A stretch of DNA of 64,000 nucleotides from Deroplatys truncata (Eukaryota > Arthropoda > Insecta > Mantodea > Mantidae). The stretch covers positions 130,576,295 through 130,640,294 of the forward strand of contig CM060977.1 in assembly GCA_030765065.1 (NCBI GenBank), written 5' to 3'. Positions 1-12,535 of this stretch are shown piece after piece; the first letter of the stretch is position 1, and each line of letters opens with the position of its first letter. The position numbers and the translations under genes were made by a program. The notes under the pieces were generated by a model. That model was not told where the DNA came from. It was given only the letters and a program-made list of their open reading frames with translations, and did not search any database.

Positions 1-457
1 GCTACATAAATTTGAAACTGTATTTATTTATTTATTTCACTGAAGTGGCAAGTAGTTTAAAAACATGATCTTGTACTACTCAAATGCCAAGATATTACGT
101 GGATAAATAAATAAATTCATAAACGACAAAATACAAACTAGTCTAAATATTTTCCTCTACTTTTCTTAAAACATTCGCTTTCTTACAATAGCTCCTTTCA
201 TCAAAACCGTTCATTTGAAGAGAAGAGGTCAGAACTACTTGCGTGAATCTAGATACTCATCGACTCTGCGACTGCGTCAACAATTGACTGGGGACTGTAG
301 TACTTACGTGATGAGCTTATTTTCCTCTAAAAGGATATTTTTCAGTATCTATTCTGTAGTTTATGTATATAAAAATACCCAGCTTGTGTAACTGTTATTA
401 AAGCGAACCAATTTTCCACTATATTTTGTTATCAATTTAAGTCCAGAAACCGATAAA
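1..457. other. AT-rich DNA, nothing recognised
   Basis: No coding, RNA or repeat signal that I can support. The first HLE copy begins at its right edge. Confidence 0.4.
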
Positions 458-1252
458 ATTCGATGTGTTACATTCACGTAACTTTCTCTATCCTCTATCG
501 TTTATTTTTCTGTATACTTTATTTTAATCGAGATAAACATTTGCAGATTTAACTGCATTACATATTTCGTTATACATACAAAGAGAACAGTGATAGTCAA
601 AAGTTTAGGAACTGTACACCATATGCTGGCCATAAAACTCCCTAAAATTCCTGCAATCACAAGAAACAACTGAAAGTCGACGATGCTTAAAAATAATGAA
701 GTGTTGAACAAATCGAAGCATTAATAAGGGAAGTCTCGGAAATGGCTGAATATCACATAAAATGTTATTAAAATAAATTGTATGTCTACGTTTAGTGTAG
801 TGCGTTTTCTTCTATCGCTTAACAATTACCAGTTATACAAGATTATACAAAATTCTTTCCGAATAAAAAGGACTTCACAGAGTGCTCCCATAAAATTTAA
901 CATAATATACATTTCGTCATATAAATATCTTTAACATATGGTATTTTAGTCAAAATCATTAGAGCTGTTTTTAGAAAATAAAAAATTTGAAAAATGTTCC
1001 ATGTAAAGGGAATATAAGGGTTAGGAATATTCTTTAAAACCTTCACAGCGTTTCTTTAAACACCAACTTTGGAATTCCTCCGACTTTGTTTTTGAATTAT
1101 GCTGTTCATAGACACACAACGAACCTTCTTGTATAAATGCTTCTTTTTGGATGCCTCAAAAACATCTATTTCCGTTGAAACCTCGGTATCAAATTTTTGG
1201 TTGGAATGTAATACTTACTCTACCTGCTATGTACGTGGTGGAGAAAGTAAAA
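458..1252 (+). mobile_element. HLE repeat, old full-length copy
   Basis: A divergent copy of the HLE family, running from the GATGTGTTAC end (about 458) to the hairpin end (about 1,252). The subterminal ACTTTCTCTA lies at about 480. The hairpin arms read CTCTACC and GGTGGAG and are followed by AAAGTAAAAA. The CA-rich block is reduced to ACACACAA at about 1,110. It carries no plausible ORF. Confidence 0.7.
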
Positions 1253-1654
1253 AGTGTGTTCATTAATCAACATAGAAAATAAAGACAGCATGTACTCTTT
1301 AAGAAACATGCAGCCAGGCTCTATCTCAGTCTCCTTCCCTCTCTTTATTCCCCACCCTCTCATGAGTGATTTAGCTGAATGGTTGACAGTAATGCTCCCC
1401 AACCCCAAAGTAGTAAGATGACAAATTTCATTTTCTTTTCGCTGCAAGGGAATGGAAAGTGTGGCAAAATGCATCCCAGTTATATGTGGGAGGAACCTTA
1501 GTGCCAAAAAGAAAGAAAAATAAGATGGCAATACTGCTTAGTACGGTGAACAAAAATAGTGTTCACTTCATATTTCGAAATTTCAGAAAAATTAAATATT
1601 TCTCGCGAAACACCGCGACAGCGTCATACATCTTTTTTCAAACAATTACCTAAA
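1253..1654. other. unassigned spacer between HLE copies
   Basis: About 400 bp with no recognisable element or coding signal. The short ORFs on both strands lack family motifs and are best read as chance. Confidence 0.35.
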
Positions 1655-2245
1655 ACTCTCGTTACATTCGCATGACTTTCTCTACCCTCTACTGTTTATT
1701 GGTGTGTATATTATTATAATTAAATTTAATTGAGACAAACGTTTCCTAAAATGCATTATATTACAATTTTCGTTATTTATACAAAGGGAGTAGCGACAGT
1801 CAAATTTAAGAACTGGGTGCTATATTCTGGCCTTAAACTTCCACACTCTCTACGTTATGAGAAACAACTGAAAATCGACATGACTTGAAAATGACTGCTG
1901 CTTAACAATTTTAAGCAATAATAACGATATTTCGGAATTGTCTGATGCCAAAAAAGGAGTTGTTTGAAATGAACTACAACGCTTAGCGTGAACCGTTTAT
2001 GCAAGCTGATATAAAGTTTCTTCCGAATGAAGAGAGCTACAAGCTACTCAGGAATACATTACAAGAAAATTCAAGAAACATTTTATTTGTCATGTAAATA
2101 TCTTTAATATACGGTGTATTAATACAACTTTTTCAGAAAATCAAAATATTCTAAAAATATCTATGTAAGGGATAGTTTGGAATGGGGAATTTTCTCGAAA
2201 ACCTTCCTGTCGCATATTTGTAAGGTACTAAATTTAAATGCCATT
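1655..2245 (+). mobile_element. HLE repeat, lacks its hairpin end
   Basis: An old HLE copy beginning with GTTACATTCGCATGACTTTCTC. It follows the consensus to the GTCGCAT...AAGGTACT segment and stops before the CA-rich block and hairpin. The LTR-like repeat begins shortly after this break. Confidence 0.6.
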
Positions 2246-2324
2246 ACTAATATTAATTCACCCGTCATACGACTTACCCTACTCATTATATCGTCTAGGG
2301 ATTCTACAAATTAGTCACCCATTG

Positions 2325-3190
2325 CGGGGGTATTATTGTTTGTAGTCGAAAGATGCTACTGTTTATCTGCCGCACGTATGAAAGACAATTTGTCGCGGTC
2401 ACTTCGTGTTATCTTTTACTGAGCGCCTGTTATTGTATTTAATTTTGGGTTCACAGTCCTCCGGCTAGCTATGATTTCTCGGTCAAGCACTTATCTTATA
2501 CAGGTGTGTAAACGGAAAGGAGTTTTTATCCAAAGATAATACTGATAAAAGAATTTGTTTTACACTTTTATTGTCGTAACATATTATTCACTTTCACCTA
2601 TTAATCTTGACACTCGCCAAACTGAAACTGTTATAATAACTTCTTTACTGCTCATTATTAATTCGCGTACTTCAACTTTTTGTGTAATTAACTTTACGAC
2701 ACGAGAGATTTTTCACAAATTTTCTACGCGTAACCTCGATGAGCTTCGTGCGATGCATACTCCATAAATGCCTTCGTTGAACTACGTGAAATTTGATTCT
2801 GACACTGAATTTATACTTCCTCGCCCCAATATGCCTAAAGATTATAACCGAGCTGCTATTGGTTAATAAAACGCGCCAACATTAGCGTCTATATTTATAT
2901 CCAATGAAAATTACGAAAACATATGCTCTGGGGAAAAATGTTCCAGCAAATTCTAAGAAAAACGCGCCACTCTGACGTCATTTGCTCGTCTCTAATAATG
3001 ATAAACAGCTCACCCCCTCGCTACATTATTGCACGCTATTATTGTCAGTTTCAGTAAGGCCGTATAAACCCACTTCTCGACAATGCTTACAATCAACAAA
3101 CATCTCAAATCAATGTCACATAACAATGCATATTCACACTACAATCACTCTGACATTTACATTTTTGTGATACTAATTACTGCGTCACCA
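2325..3190 (-). repeat. LTR-like repeat, family 1, copy 1
   Basis: This block is clearly similar to 28,150-29,024. Shared landmarks are CTCCGGCTAGCTAT, TAAACGGAAAGGA, AACTGAAACTGTTATAATAAC, a block around ATAATGATAAACAGCTCACC, and a common right edge at TTACTGC(A/G)TCA. Copy 2 has a primer-binding-site-like motif on its left, which suggests a solo LTR read on the minus strand. No protein-coding interior is attached. Strand and LTR identity are inferred. Confidence 0.6.
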
Positions 3191-3431
3191 TAACCTTTTA
3201 TCTATTTATCTCAACTACAGAAAATTTTAGGTGTGTGTAAGGAGAAAAAGCTCTGAAAACAGTACGAAGAGCAGTACATCGTGTTCGAATGAATGTATAA
3301 TTATTTACACACCAAGGTTTGAAAAAGTTGCTCTTGTCCCTAACCAAAAACTACTCATGAAAATAGATATGTAATTTTGCTTGAAGTAACATTTTCATTG
3401 TTGCTATGTATATATATAATATTATATTACC

Positions 3432-4140
3432 TTTTTTTACTATCTATGCTACGTATAGTAAGTAGGAGAAGTATTGCATTTCACCCAAAAATTTTGTGTG
3501 CCTGTGTGTCTGTCTGTAAACAGCATAACCCAAAAACGAAAAGTGGGATAAATACCACAATGGATATTTGAGATTAGTATCTTCCAAGGATGAGACACGA
3601 AGACACAAAGAAAATTCCCCAAACCTTTGATTTTCTAACAAATGGTTATAACGATTTTGATTAAAGTACCACATATGAAAAATATTTACATGACAAATGA
3701 AGTGTATATTTTGAATTTTCTGGAAATAGCCTAGGAAGTCCTCTTCATTTGGCAGGAGCATAATATTGTATAACTTAGAACGTTAAGCGATAGACGAAAA
3801 CGTACCACACAACTTACTTAAATAAGCCTTTTGTGGCATAAGCCGTTAATGAGATATACGTTATTAATGTTTCGAATTCAATACTTGTTCTTTTGAAGTC
3901 CCTCGATTTTCAGTTGTTTCTCACGATGGCATGGAAACAATATGGAATTTTAAGTCCATCGTACAGCGTCCCTGTTCAACATTTGACTATTGCTTTGTAA
4001 ATATAACGAAATGTGTAATGTAGCTATTTTTGCTGAGGTTTATTTGGATTAAAATGTAGTAGACAGAAAAATAAGCCTAAATAAGAATAATTTATACACC
4101 CAACAATAAAGATAGACGATAGAGAAAGCCATGTGAATGT
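3432..4140 (-). mobile_element. HLE repeat, near full-length
   Basis: The hairpin end is on the left (CTACGTATAGTAAGTAGGAG at about 3,450) and the GATAGAGAAAGCCATGTGAATG end is on the right. About 70 bp between the hairpin and the GTGTGTCTGT block is missing. Divergence from consensus marks it as an older copy. Confidence 0.65.
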
Positions 4141-4544
4141 ATTCCGCTCATATTTCACTCCCATATGCTATTGACATTACTTTATACATTAACTATCCCA
4201 TTTTACACGTTATTGGTGTTCTTTCTCATCCCTCTTTATACAATTATCTGAGAAGCATTCGCAAAAAAAATGGTATATACTACGTTTACTATGACAATAC
4301 ACCTTTTCTTTCTGGGCAGGAGTAAGACGACAGCAACGGTTCAAAACGCAGGTCAGTGTACGCTAAAGAATAGCCAGATAGTACTGTTTTCCTCTCACAA
4401 GAATGTGTCTGTAAGGAATGTGTTGATATCAACAACTCTAGTGCTATCTGAGAAAGATTATGGCTCTACTTTCAACATATCAACAAGGTAAAGTGCATTA
4501 AGATATACGATTTCTGTTTGTAAATTAGCCGTTTACGAGATAGT
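4141..4544. other. unassigned spacer
   Basis: About 400 bp without a recognised element. Two short overlapping ORFs show no motif. Confidence 0.3.
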
Positions 4545-5512
4545 GCCTATTACATCCAAAAATTCGACACCGATATTTCGCCGAAAATGCATGTTTTGAG
4601 ACCCCAGAATCTAAAAAAGGTATTTTTAGAAAATAGTCCGTGTATGTAACTGTGTATATGAACAGCGTAGGTCGAAAACCAAACGTCGGATAAATACCAA
4701 TACATTTAAGGTATCACATCTTCCAAAGATATGAGACAGGTTTTAAATAAAACCCCCTAACCCCAAGCTACCATTTATGAGATAAATACTTAAATATTGT
4801 TGATTTTCAAAAACAAATAGTTCTAAGGATTGATTAAGTACATTATATTTAAGATATTTACATCACAAATAGAACTAATCTCTTGAATTTTCTGGGAATA
4901 TCACGTGAGATTCACTTCATTCGGAAGGAATTGTGTATAATCTTGCATATCCAATAAACCATACGATATAGACAAAAACTGCAGACAAAAAGACAGACAG
5001 AAAAAATACGAATTCCTTTAAAGCACACAATTTATGTAGAATAACTTTTGTTGTAGCATCACCTATTTCCGAGATATCCATTAATTTTTTATTTTTTTTT
5101 TATTTTATTTTTTAAGTTCCCTTGTTATCATTACTGTGATTACTGTTTCCTTTAGCGCTTATTACCGCAATTATACACACACAAACACAATGCCCATGGT
5201 GGGACTCGAACCCGGGACCCTCAGCTCGGCGTAGCGCCGAAGCTGTACACTCCAGCGACCACGGCTACGAGGGCTGGCAATATTGGATGAATTGTTCAAT
5301 ACATTTGTAATATTCACTACCAGGGAAAGAGTATGGAATTTTATAGCCAGAACACACCAACCGCTTGTAAACATCCGATTATGGTTTCAGATTCATCAAA
5401 ATATATAATGAACCTATTTTCCCAAAGGTGTATCTCGATTAACACGAAATAAATAGAAAAACAAGTTTTCGTAAGAATAGCTGAGTTTATCGTTGGTTGT
5501 AACACATCAGAT
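4545..5512 (-). mobile_element. HLE repeat interrupted by a SINE
   Basis: An older HLE copy. It starts inside the consensus at CCAAAAATTCGACACCG, so its terminal hairpin is lost, and runs to CACATCAGAT at about 5,511. Consensus similarity breaks near 5,085 and resumes near 5,285. The intervening DNA is a tRNA-like SINE with a T-rich tract at its left edge. Confidence 0.6.
5085..5280 (-). repeat. tRNA-derived SINE nested in an HLE
   Basis: Read on the minus strand from about 5,280, it has a tRNA-like head with an A box around TAGCCGTGGTCGCTGGAGTG and a consensus B box GGGTTCGAGTCCC. An unrelated body follows, then an A-rich tail, seen on the plus strand as the T-rich run at 5,085-5,115. These A and B boxes are the internal RNA polymerase III promoter of tRNA-derived SINEs. 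There is no CCA-tailed acceptor stem, so this is not a functional tRNA gene. Confidence 0.7.
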
Positions 5513-6002
5513 TTGTGCCCTTATATACAAATCTTCACAGCCTTCTATTTTGCTGCAGGTCTTAGCGTTGGTTTGCTATTAAGTAATATTCTCTAAGGTG
5601 TTCAAAGCTTTCGTTTGGAAGAGAATTGTGCTACCGATTTTCACTGCAAAAATATCAGCGAAAAGAAAGGTAATGTTCGTGATTGCAGACAATCTGTAAC
5701 ACAAGTAGCAAGCTTCTGTGGTAGTTTGTCGGAAACATAAAATTTAATGATTTATTCACAACCTGTTCCACAAAGTTCCTAATAAGCTTCAGAAAACGCA
5801 TTTAAATTCTCTAACGATGGAAAGAGAGTTCGAATGGTGTTTTATTCTCCTGTTTCTGGTATTACAAAACCTAGAGTAAAGAAGACTTAATAACTGATGA
5901 TAAAGTTATAAAGAAGATCAGATTTTTTCATGCGAAATAAGAGATTGAGGAAAAACAAAGTTTTAGAAAGGAGATTTGTACTTCAGTGAAATAGAGGGTT
6001 AT
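5513..6002. other. unassigned spacer
   Basis: About 490 bp of AT-rich sequence with no supported feature. Confidence 0.3.
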
Positions 6003-6240
6003 TTATTGCTTTCTATACTAAGTATAGTAAGTAGAAGAAGTATTAAATTCTACCTAAAATTCCGTAGCATAAAAGCATTATTGGGAACATGTCCGTGTGC
6101 CTGTGAACAGCATAACTCAGAAACGCACAGTCTAATAAACACCAAATTTGGTATTTAGGTTCAGTATCTTCTAGAAATGCGACACGAAGGTTTTCAAGAA
6201 AATCCCCCCCACCTAAGATTACCTGTGCAGAAGGTATACA
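6003..6240 (-). mobile_element. HLE fragment, hairpin-proximal part
   Basis: Carries the hairpin end and the GTCCGTGTGCCTGTGAACAG block up to CCCCCCACCTAAGATTACC, then stops. It abuts the next HLE copy head-on at 6,240/6,241. Confidence 0.65.
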
Positions 6241-7104
6241 AAAAAATCTCATGTGTTACACTCACATGACTTTCTCTACTCTTTTTACAAACGCTTATTC
6301 TCCATATGCTTCATGTTAATTGAGATGTTAATCTTATTGCTAATTTTCTTGTAGATGCAAGGGGAACTGGTAAGCTTTAAGCGATAGTCAAATATTTTAA
6401 GAATTGGTTGCTATGTGGATTAATCCATTCTCTTTGCATTACCACGACAAAAAAAAAACGAATAACGAATTCCCATTTGAGAAAAAGTATAAGTATTGGA
6501 AAATGTAAGGGAATAACAAACAATATCTCGAAAATGGTTCACTCACCAAAAAAAATATGTATATGACATAAATTGTGTATTTTAACGCGAGCTAAATTTT
6601 TTGTGTAGTAAATGTTTGTCTATCTCTTATGGTTTACCAGTTATGCAAAAGTCGTTCACAATGAAGAATACTTTTGGAGACATTCCCAGAAAATTCGAGA
6701 TATAGATTTCATTTGTCATGAAAATATCTTAAACATATGATATTTTAAATAAAATCGTTAGAGGCATTTTTGAGAAAATTAAAACTTTCGAAAAATGTTC
6801 CATGTTAATGTAAAGTTAATGATCATCTGGGGTGGGGATATTTTCTTGAAAACCTTCGTGTCGCATCTCTGGAAGATGCTGAACCTAAATACCAAGTTTG
6901 GTGTTTATCCGACTGTTCGTTTCTGAGTTATGCTGTTCACACACAACACACACACACACACACACACACGGACATATTTCCAAAAATACTTTATATGCAT
7001 TCAGTGCACATCAAAACATGTATTTCCGGTGAAATCTCGGTATTGCATTTTTGGGTGGAATGCAATACTTACCCGATTTACTATACGTAGCAGAGAAAGT
7101 AATA
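6241..7104 (+). mobile_element. HLE repeat, full length
   Basis: A complete copy of about 864 bp, from A(7)TCTCATGTGTTACAC to GCAGAGAAAGTAA. It has an internal ACTTTCTCTACTC at about 6,269 and a long CA run at 6,946-6,968 upstream of the terminal hairpin. No flanking duplication is evident. Confidence 0.8.
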
Positions 7105-7194
7105 AGAAAGAACGAGATAAATTGTCTTTGAGCAACTGAACAATTTTGTTTTCTTCACGTACTTTAGCGAGAAAATTACTGTTTTGCCAGTTAC

Positions 7195-7400
7195 TCTGGT
7201 CAGCCAGCAGAACTTAAATATTTCTCTGTGAGTTTAACTGTTTGCTGGTTCTCCCATTGTGCACATTCTGCCAAAATACATACCCAGTCTTCATCTAAAC
7301 CACAGAATGGATAGATTCTTCTGTCAGAATGTGTCGTTATTTTCTGTGCCCTCCAGCCTTCCAGTTTAAACCATGCCGTTACTGATCTTTCCATTCTTCC
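7195..7400 (-). pseudogene. LINE polyprotein C-terminal zinc-motif fragment
   Basis: The minus-strand reading contains YPFCGLDEDWVCILAEC, close to the C-terminal CCHC-type motif (C-x2-C, then H-x-L-x-x-C) of many LINE ORF2 proteins, with the His replaced by Cys. A similar fragment lies at 11,990-12,270. No reverse transcriptase domain is adjacent, so this is an isolated remnant. Assignment rests on this one motif. Confidence 0.4.
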
Positions 7401-7983
7401 TAAGTTAAGTATATAGTCACTTTACTCCATTTCAGTTTTGTTTAATTTACCAAATTAAAGAAGGTTTAGTTTTACAATTCCAATCAATTTTCTGTCGGCC
7501 TGATGTCTATTAGTCTTCTTTTAACAACTTTCCATATGCTTCTGCCATGTACTTCACCTATTTGCCATACTGACCCCCATGCCTATTCTTCTCAAACCTC
7601 TTTCAAAATCAGCTGCCTAAAACTTAGGAAACATGTTTGTAATATTTGGAGCGTAGTATGGGGTCATCTCCCTGCATCAGTCTCAACCAAATATTAATAA
7701 AGCACATGATTCGATAGCAAAAGTAATAGAATAAAAGTATTTCAAGGAGAGTTATCCTAGCTATGACATATACATAAAAACAATGATAGTAGGTTAAGAT
7801 ATAAGGGAAAAAACCACTTTTAATGTTATATTGATTCCAAAAACTAACATCACTTTTAGAAACGCGGTTCTTGAAACGAGAATGACGTTAAAAGGATGTT
7901 TTGTAGATTCCCTAGCAGTAATTTTCGGTGAAATTATTTTCAACATATTTTTCCTTACTCCAGCAAATGAAGCGATTAAATGC
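7401..7983. other. unassigned spacer before Tc1
   Basis: About 580 bp with no supported gene or repeat. Confidence 0.3.
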
Positions 7984-7985
7984 TA

Positions 7986-9202
7986 CACTATGTGATCAAA
8001 AGGATCCGGACACCCCACAAACATACGTTTTTCATCCTATGTGCATTGTGCTGCCACCTACTGCCTGGTACTCATTATCCGCAACCTCAGTAGTCATTAG
8101 ACATCGTGAAACAGCAGAATGGGACGCTCCGTGGAACTCACGGACTTCGAACGTGGTCAGGTGATTGGGTGTCACTTGTGTCAGAAGTCTGTACGCGAGA
8201 TTTCCACACTCCTAAACATCCCTATGCCCACTGTTTCTGATGTGATAGTGAAACGGAAACGTGAAGGGACATGTACAGCACAAAAATGTACAGGGCGACC
8301 TCGTCTGTTGACTGACAGAGACCGCCGACATTTGAAGAGGGTCGTAAAGCGTAATAGACAGATATCTATCCAGACCATCATACAGGAATTCCAAACTGCA
8401 TCAGGATCCACTCCAAGTACTATGACAGTTAGGCGTGAGGTGACAAACCTTGGATTCCATGGTCAAGCGACTGCTCATAATCCACACATCAAACGACGCA
8501 TCACTTAGTGTAAAGAGCGTCAGCATTACGCGATTGAACATGGCAAAACGTTATGTGTAGTGACGAATCACGGTACACAATGTGGCGATCCCATGGCAGG
8601 GTGTGGGTATGGCAAATACCCGGTGAACTCATCTGCCAGCGTGTGTAGTGTCAACAGTGAAATTCGGAGGAGGTGGTGTTATGGTGTGGTCGTATTTTTC
8701 CTGGAAGGGACTTGCACCCCTTGTTGATTTGCGTGGCACGATCACAGCGCAGAACTACTTTGATATTTTAAGCACCTTCTTGCTTCCCACTGTTGAAGAG
8801 CAATTCGGGGATGGCGATTGCATCTTTCAACACGATCGAGCACCTGTTCATACTGCATGGGCTGTGGCGACAATATCATCTCTGCCATGGACTGGCCTGC
8901 ACAGAGTCCTGACTTAAATCCTATAGAACATATTTGGGATGTTTTGGAACGCCGACTTCGTGCCAGGCCTCACCGACCTATATCGATACTTCTTCCCAGT
9001 TCCGCAATCCGTGAAGAATGGGCTGTGATTCCCCAAGAAACCTTCCAGCATTTGATTGAAAGCATGTCTGCGAGAGTGAACGCTGTCATCAAGGCTAAGG
9101 GTGGGCCAACGCCATATTGACTTACAGAATTACCGATGGAGGGCGCCACGAACTTTTGCATCATTTTCAGCCAGGTGTCCGGATACTTTTGATCACGTAG
9201 TG
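7986..9202 (+). mobile_element. Tc1-type DNA transposon, full length but inactive
   Basis: An element of 1,217 bp bounded by TA dinucleotides (7,984-7,985 and 9,203-9,204). The terminal inverted repeats begin CACTATGTGATCAAAAGGAT and CACTACGTGATCAAAAGTAT. One broken transposase gene fills the interior. Two relatives are present at 23,239-26,422 and 59,998-60,182. Confidence 0.9.
8119..9120 (+). pseudogene. Tc1 transposase (DD34E), frame-broken
   Basis: The N-terminal paired-like DNA-binding region starts MGRSVELTDFERGQVIG, and a GRPR motif (TGRPRLL) links the two helix-turn-helix parts. The first open segment stops at 8,506. The first catalytic Asp lies in CSDESRYTMW (about 8,560), the second in [10 protein letters not shown] (about 8,838), and the Glu in SPDLNPIEHIW (about 8,925). 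The last two are in different frames. At least three frame disruptions (near 8,507, 8,648 and 8,880) make it non-functional as read. The spacing fits the DD34E class, in which a single protein performs TA-targeted cut-and-paste. Confidence 0.9.
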
Positions 9203-9204
9203 TA

Positions 9205-11069
9205 TATCGCTTTACTTGCTGGATTTTTTGAGGTATTTACTCATAGTGTTATTCTTTCTGCTGCTTCTGTAAATTCCCCATGCTCTTCCATTTCAATCCC
9301 TTCTGAATTCATACTTTCCAGTATTTAATCTTTAGATCAACAGAAGGCTGCCAGTATAACGTATAAACTAACTCTACAATGAATTGGAATAAAAATAAAG
9401 TATGCCGATTTGTATTGTAAACAGGTAATGCGAGCGCCATGAGAATTAATCATGTAAAAAGACATAATGAAAAGTAAAACCTAATCAAACCAAGTCGAGT
9501 TGTTAAACATGTGCAAATACAAAGGATAATTATCATGTTATTGGACTTGAAGCTAAAGTTGGTCACAATGGACTAGTGGGATAATCTAAAGGTTTTAGCT
9601 TGTGTGCAGTGTATTACAAGTTCTGTTTTTAGGCCAGGCTGTCTAAAAATATAATTATACTTAATACCCAACTATTTAATATTCGGTGTAAGTGTTACTA
9701 TGTGTCTTTTATGACGAATTATAATTATACACGTGTTAATGTTACACTAATTAGTACAGCATTCAGAGGAAAGAAAAAGATAGAAAGACAGTAAAAGTAC
9801 CCACTTAACTTTAATCATTTAAGGTTGCTCTAGTGCGATATGGCAACAGAGTGAAACGTGTATTGTGTCTGCCTTGTTTGTACACATCTTTCATTGTCTT
9901 TGGGGAGACTATATAGTAAAGAAATTATAGTGTGACAAACTCGTCATTTGGTGCGTGCAGAAAAGAAATTCCTTCAAGTCGCATGCATAAGCTTGCCAAA
10001 TGTCGTATACTCTATTTACTAAGAGACATTCAGTATTTAAGCAGCAATAAAGGATGCTGTACACTATATCTCTGTGTCTATTCAGCTACAGCATTCAGTT
10101 CATTTTTAAAATAAATATCATATAAAGCGCAGTGGAAAGGAAAGGGAGTGGCGCTCGGCCAAGAAATTACGGCCTCTTTCCTCTGCCTTCTTCACCAGTA
10201 AAAAAAAAGCAAGAGGATGACTTATGTAGCGTTTTTATTTCCTTAAAACTTATCTCCTCGTTTATTCTGCCGAAAAAGAAGCGACATATTTTAAGTGCAG
10301 TTCTTTTTCTTTTCTTTCGCTTGCATGTGTTCTGGTTACAAAATTAGCTCACCTCAGCACCGACATTTGTTTCCACGGCAACTAATAAAACTTCAAAGTT
10401 TCTTTAAGCCTTCTGTACATTATAGCATGCTACTAACTTTCCCCATATACCCACCAAATTGCGGTTGAAGATGCTGAACCTCTCATAGCGCAAAAACAGC
10501 CGCGACAGAGATTGCATTTTCTTACTGATGTGTGCTTTCCGCTAACCACAAGATTACGCCAAGACCATCCTGTTTATCGGAAGTAAACTGTATGCACCGG
10601 CAGTGCTAAAACTTTAGGGCTGGAAAAAAGAGTAAGAAGTGGCTTACGGCTTAGTTACAAGTTTTACCATATTTTATCTTATACGTTCTTTCATTCTATT
10701 CCTTCGTGCATACCCAGTTATTAGCATAAGGGGAAGTGCAGCGTGCTTCTTTTGTGGGGGTATTACATTTTCAGGGTCCATGGACTGGAATCACTATTGG
10801 GAAGGAATTTATTTATATGAATAAATGAATGATTCATTATCTGCTTAACTTTACATACAATTATTTATACAATATATACAATACAATGGAGAGGTTTATT
10901 ATCTCTCTTCCCCTTATATTCAATATTCTGTTGTATATATAATGGGTAAGTATAATGTATCCCTATTTACTCATTTGCCTTGTTGACATTTTTTCGGTAT
11001 TTTCTCCAAGTAGATTTACATTTCTTTTAACCATCTTAAGCTTACTTTTACTAAATATTTTACTACTTT
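9205..11069. other. long unassigned stretch
   Basis: About 1.9 kb with no recognised domain, RNA gene or terminal repeats. The base composition is AT-rich, with a modestly more GC-rich patch at about 10,130-10,200. Unclassified old repeat or unique sequence are both possible. Confidence 0.35.
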
Positions 11070-11996
11070 TTTACTTTCTCTACTACGTATAGTAAGCAGG
11101 GGAAATATTGTATGCCACTCAAAAATTCGATACCAAGATTTCACCGGAAATATGTGTTTTGAGGCCCCCTGAATGAAAAAAAAATTTGTAAACATGTCCG
11201 TGTGTGTCTGTGAACAGCATAACTCAGAAACGAACAGTCGGATAAACACCAAACTTGGTATTTAGGTACAGTATCTTCCAGGGATGCTACACGAAGGTTT
11301 TCAAGTAAATCCCTCCACCCCAGATTACCCTTTACAAGGAGCATTTTTCGAAAAAATTTTTCTCAAAAATGGCTCTAACGATTTTGATTAAAGTATCATA
11401 TGTTTAAGATATTTTCATGACAAATAAAATGTTTATCTTTCTAGGAATGTCTCCAAAAGTATTCATTGTAAACCACTTTTGCATAACTGGTTAACAATAA
11501 GAGATAGACAAAATTTTACTACACAAAAAATGTAGATCGCGTTAAAATACACAATTTATGTCATGTACATTTTTTTTGTTGAGTGAACCATTTTCGAGAT
11601 ATGGCTTGTTATTCCCTTAAACTTTTCAATACTTATTTTCTCAAATGGGAATTCGTTATTCATTTTTTTGTATTGCATGTGCAAAGAGTATTAATCTGTG
11701 ACAAAGAGAATAGTGCTGCACCTAGCAACCAACTATTAAGAGATATGGCTATGCTTAAAGGCTACTGTGTTTCTATATAGTCCTTGCAAATACAAAAAAA
11801 GGGAACATAATAGGCCTTAAGCGATAGTCAAATGGTCGCTATGTGTAAAATGTAATTCTCCTTCCATTTCAAAAGATTGTTTCTGCAAGTGTTTATCTCG
11901 ATTAATATGAAATACATGGAGAATAAGAGTTTGTAAAAATAGTTTGTACAAGAGTAGGTAATGTCATGTGAGTGTAACACATCAGATTTTTCATAT
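11070..11996 (-). mobile_element. HLE repeat, full length
   Basis: A complete copy of about 927 bp. The hairpin end on the left is ACTTTCTCTACTACGTATAG, and the right end reads CATGTGAGTGTAACACATCAGATTTTT. It holds a short insertion (about 11,755-11,815) between consensus blocks. Confidence 0.75.
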
Positions 11997-12270
11997 ATTC
12001 ATTTGATCTTGGATTAAAAATCTTCCTAACTTTTAGCTCTATTGATAAATTTTTCCATTTCTCTAGTATTAAATTCTCTCTTCCTTTACTCGTATCATTG
12101 CACTCCAGAATATAATGCCAATTGTCATTTAATCCATTACATTTAATATATTTCTCCCCCCTCTTTCTCCCTGTTAAACCACTTAAACTCATTGAACCGG
12201 TCCTCCCCATGCACACCCTATTCTGATCTCTTTGTGGCATACCTTGGTGTATATTTCTTTTCCCCATTAG
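11990..12270 (-). pseudogene. LINE polyprotein C-terminal fragment
   Basis: The minus-strand reading (from about 12,267) contains YIKCNGLNDNWHYILECND, a degenerate LINE C-terminal zinc motif in which the His and last Cys are visible. It is followed by a short basic tail. It abuts an HLE end at about 11,996. No RT or endonuclease is nearby. Confidence 0.45.
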
Positions 12271-12419
12271 GTTCTAAATATTTATAATCTATTCATAACC
12301 TTTTCTCCTTGAAACTACTTATAATTTCTTGTTTTTAAATATCATCATAATTCCTTTCCAGAAACCCTTCTTTTGTTGCTTCTTTAAACCTGCTGATGCT
12401 GCTTTGCGTCATCCTTTAG

Positions 12420-12535
12420 CTAGGGATGACGTCCTTCCTTGATGACGTCACATGCCGTTCCCCCTCCTCCTTTTGATGTTTCTCCTCTCCCGTCACCCAG
12501 CCGATTCTCGTTCTACCGAATGATGACGTAAAATT
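12420..12535. promoter_or_regulatory. cluster of three TGACGT (CRE/ATF-like) sites
   Basis: TGACGTCC at 12,427, the full palindrome TGACGTCA at 12,443 and TGACGTAA at 12,524 fall within 105 bp, in a stretch more GC-rich than its surroundings. Known CREB/ATF factors bind TGACGTCA. Whether this is a promoter, an LTR or chance cannot be decided here. Confidence 0.25.

Noticed and set aside
5195..5280. A functional tRNA gene on the minus strand.
   Set aside because: Good A and B boxes, but no clover-leaf with acceptor stem. It has a SINE body and A-rich tail instead.
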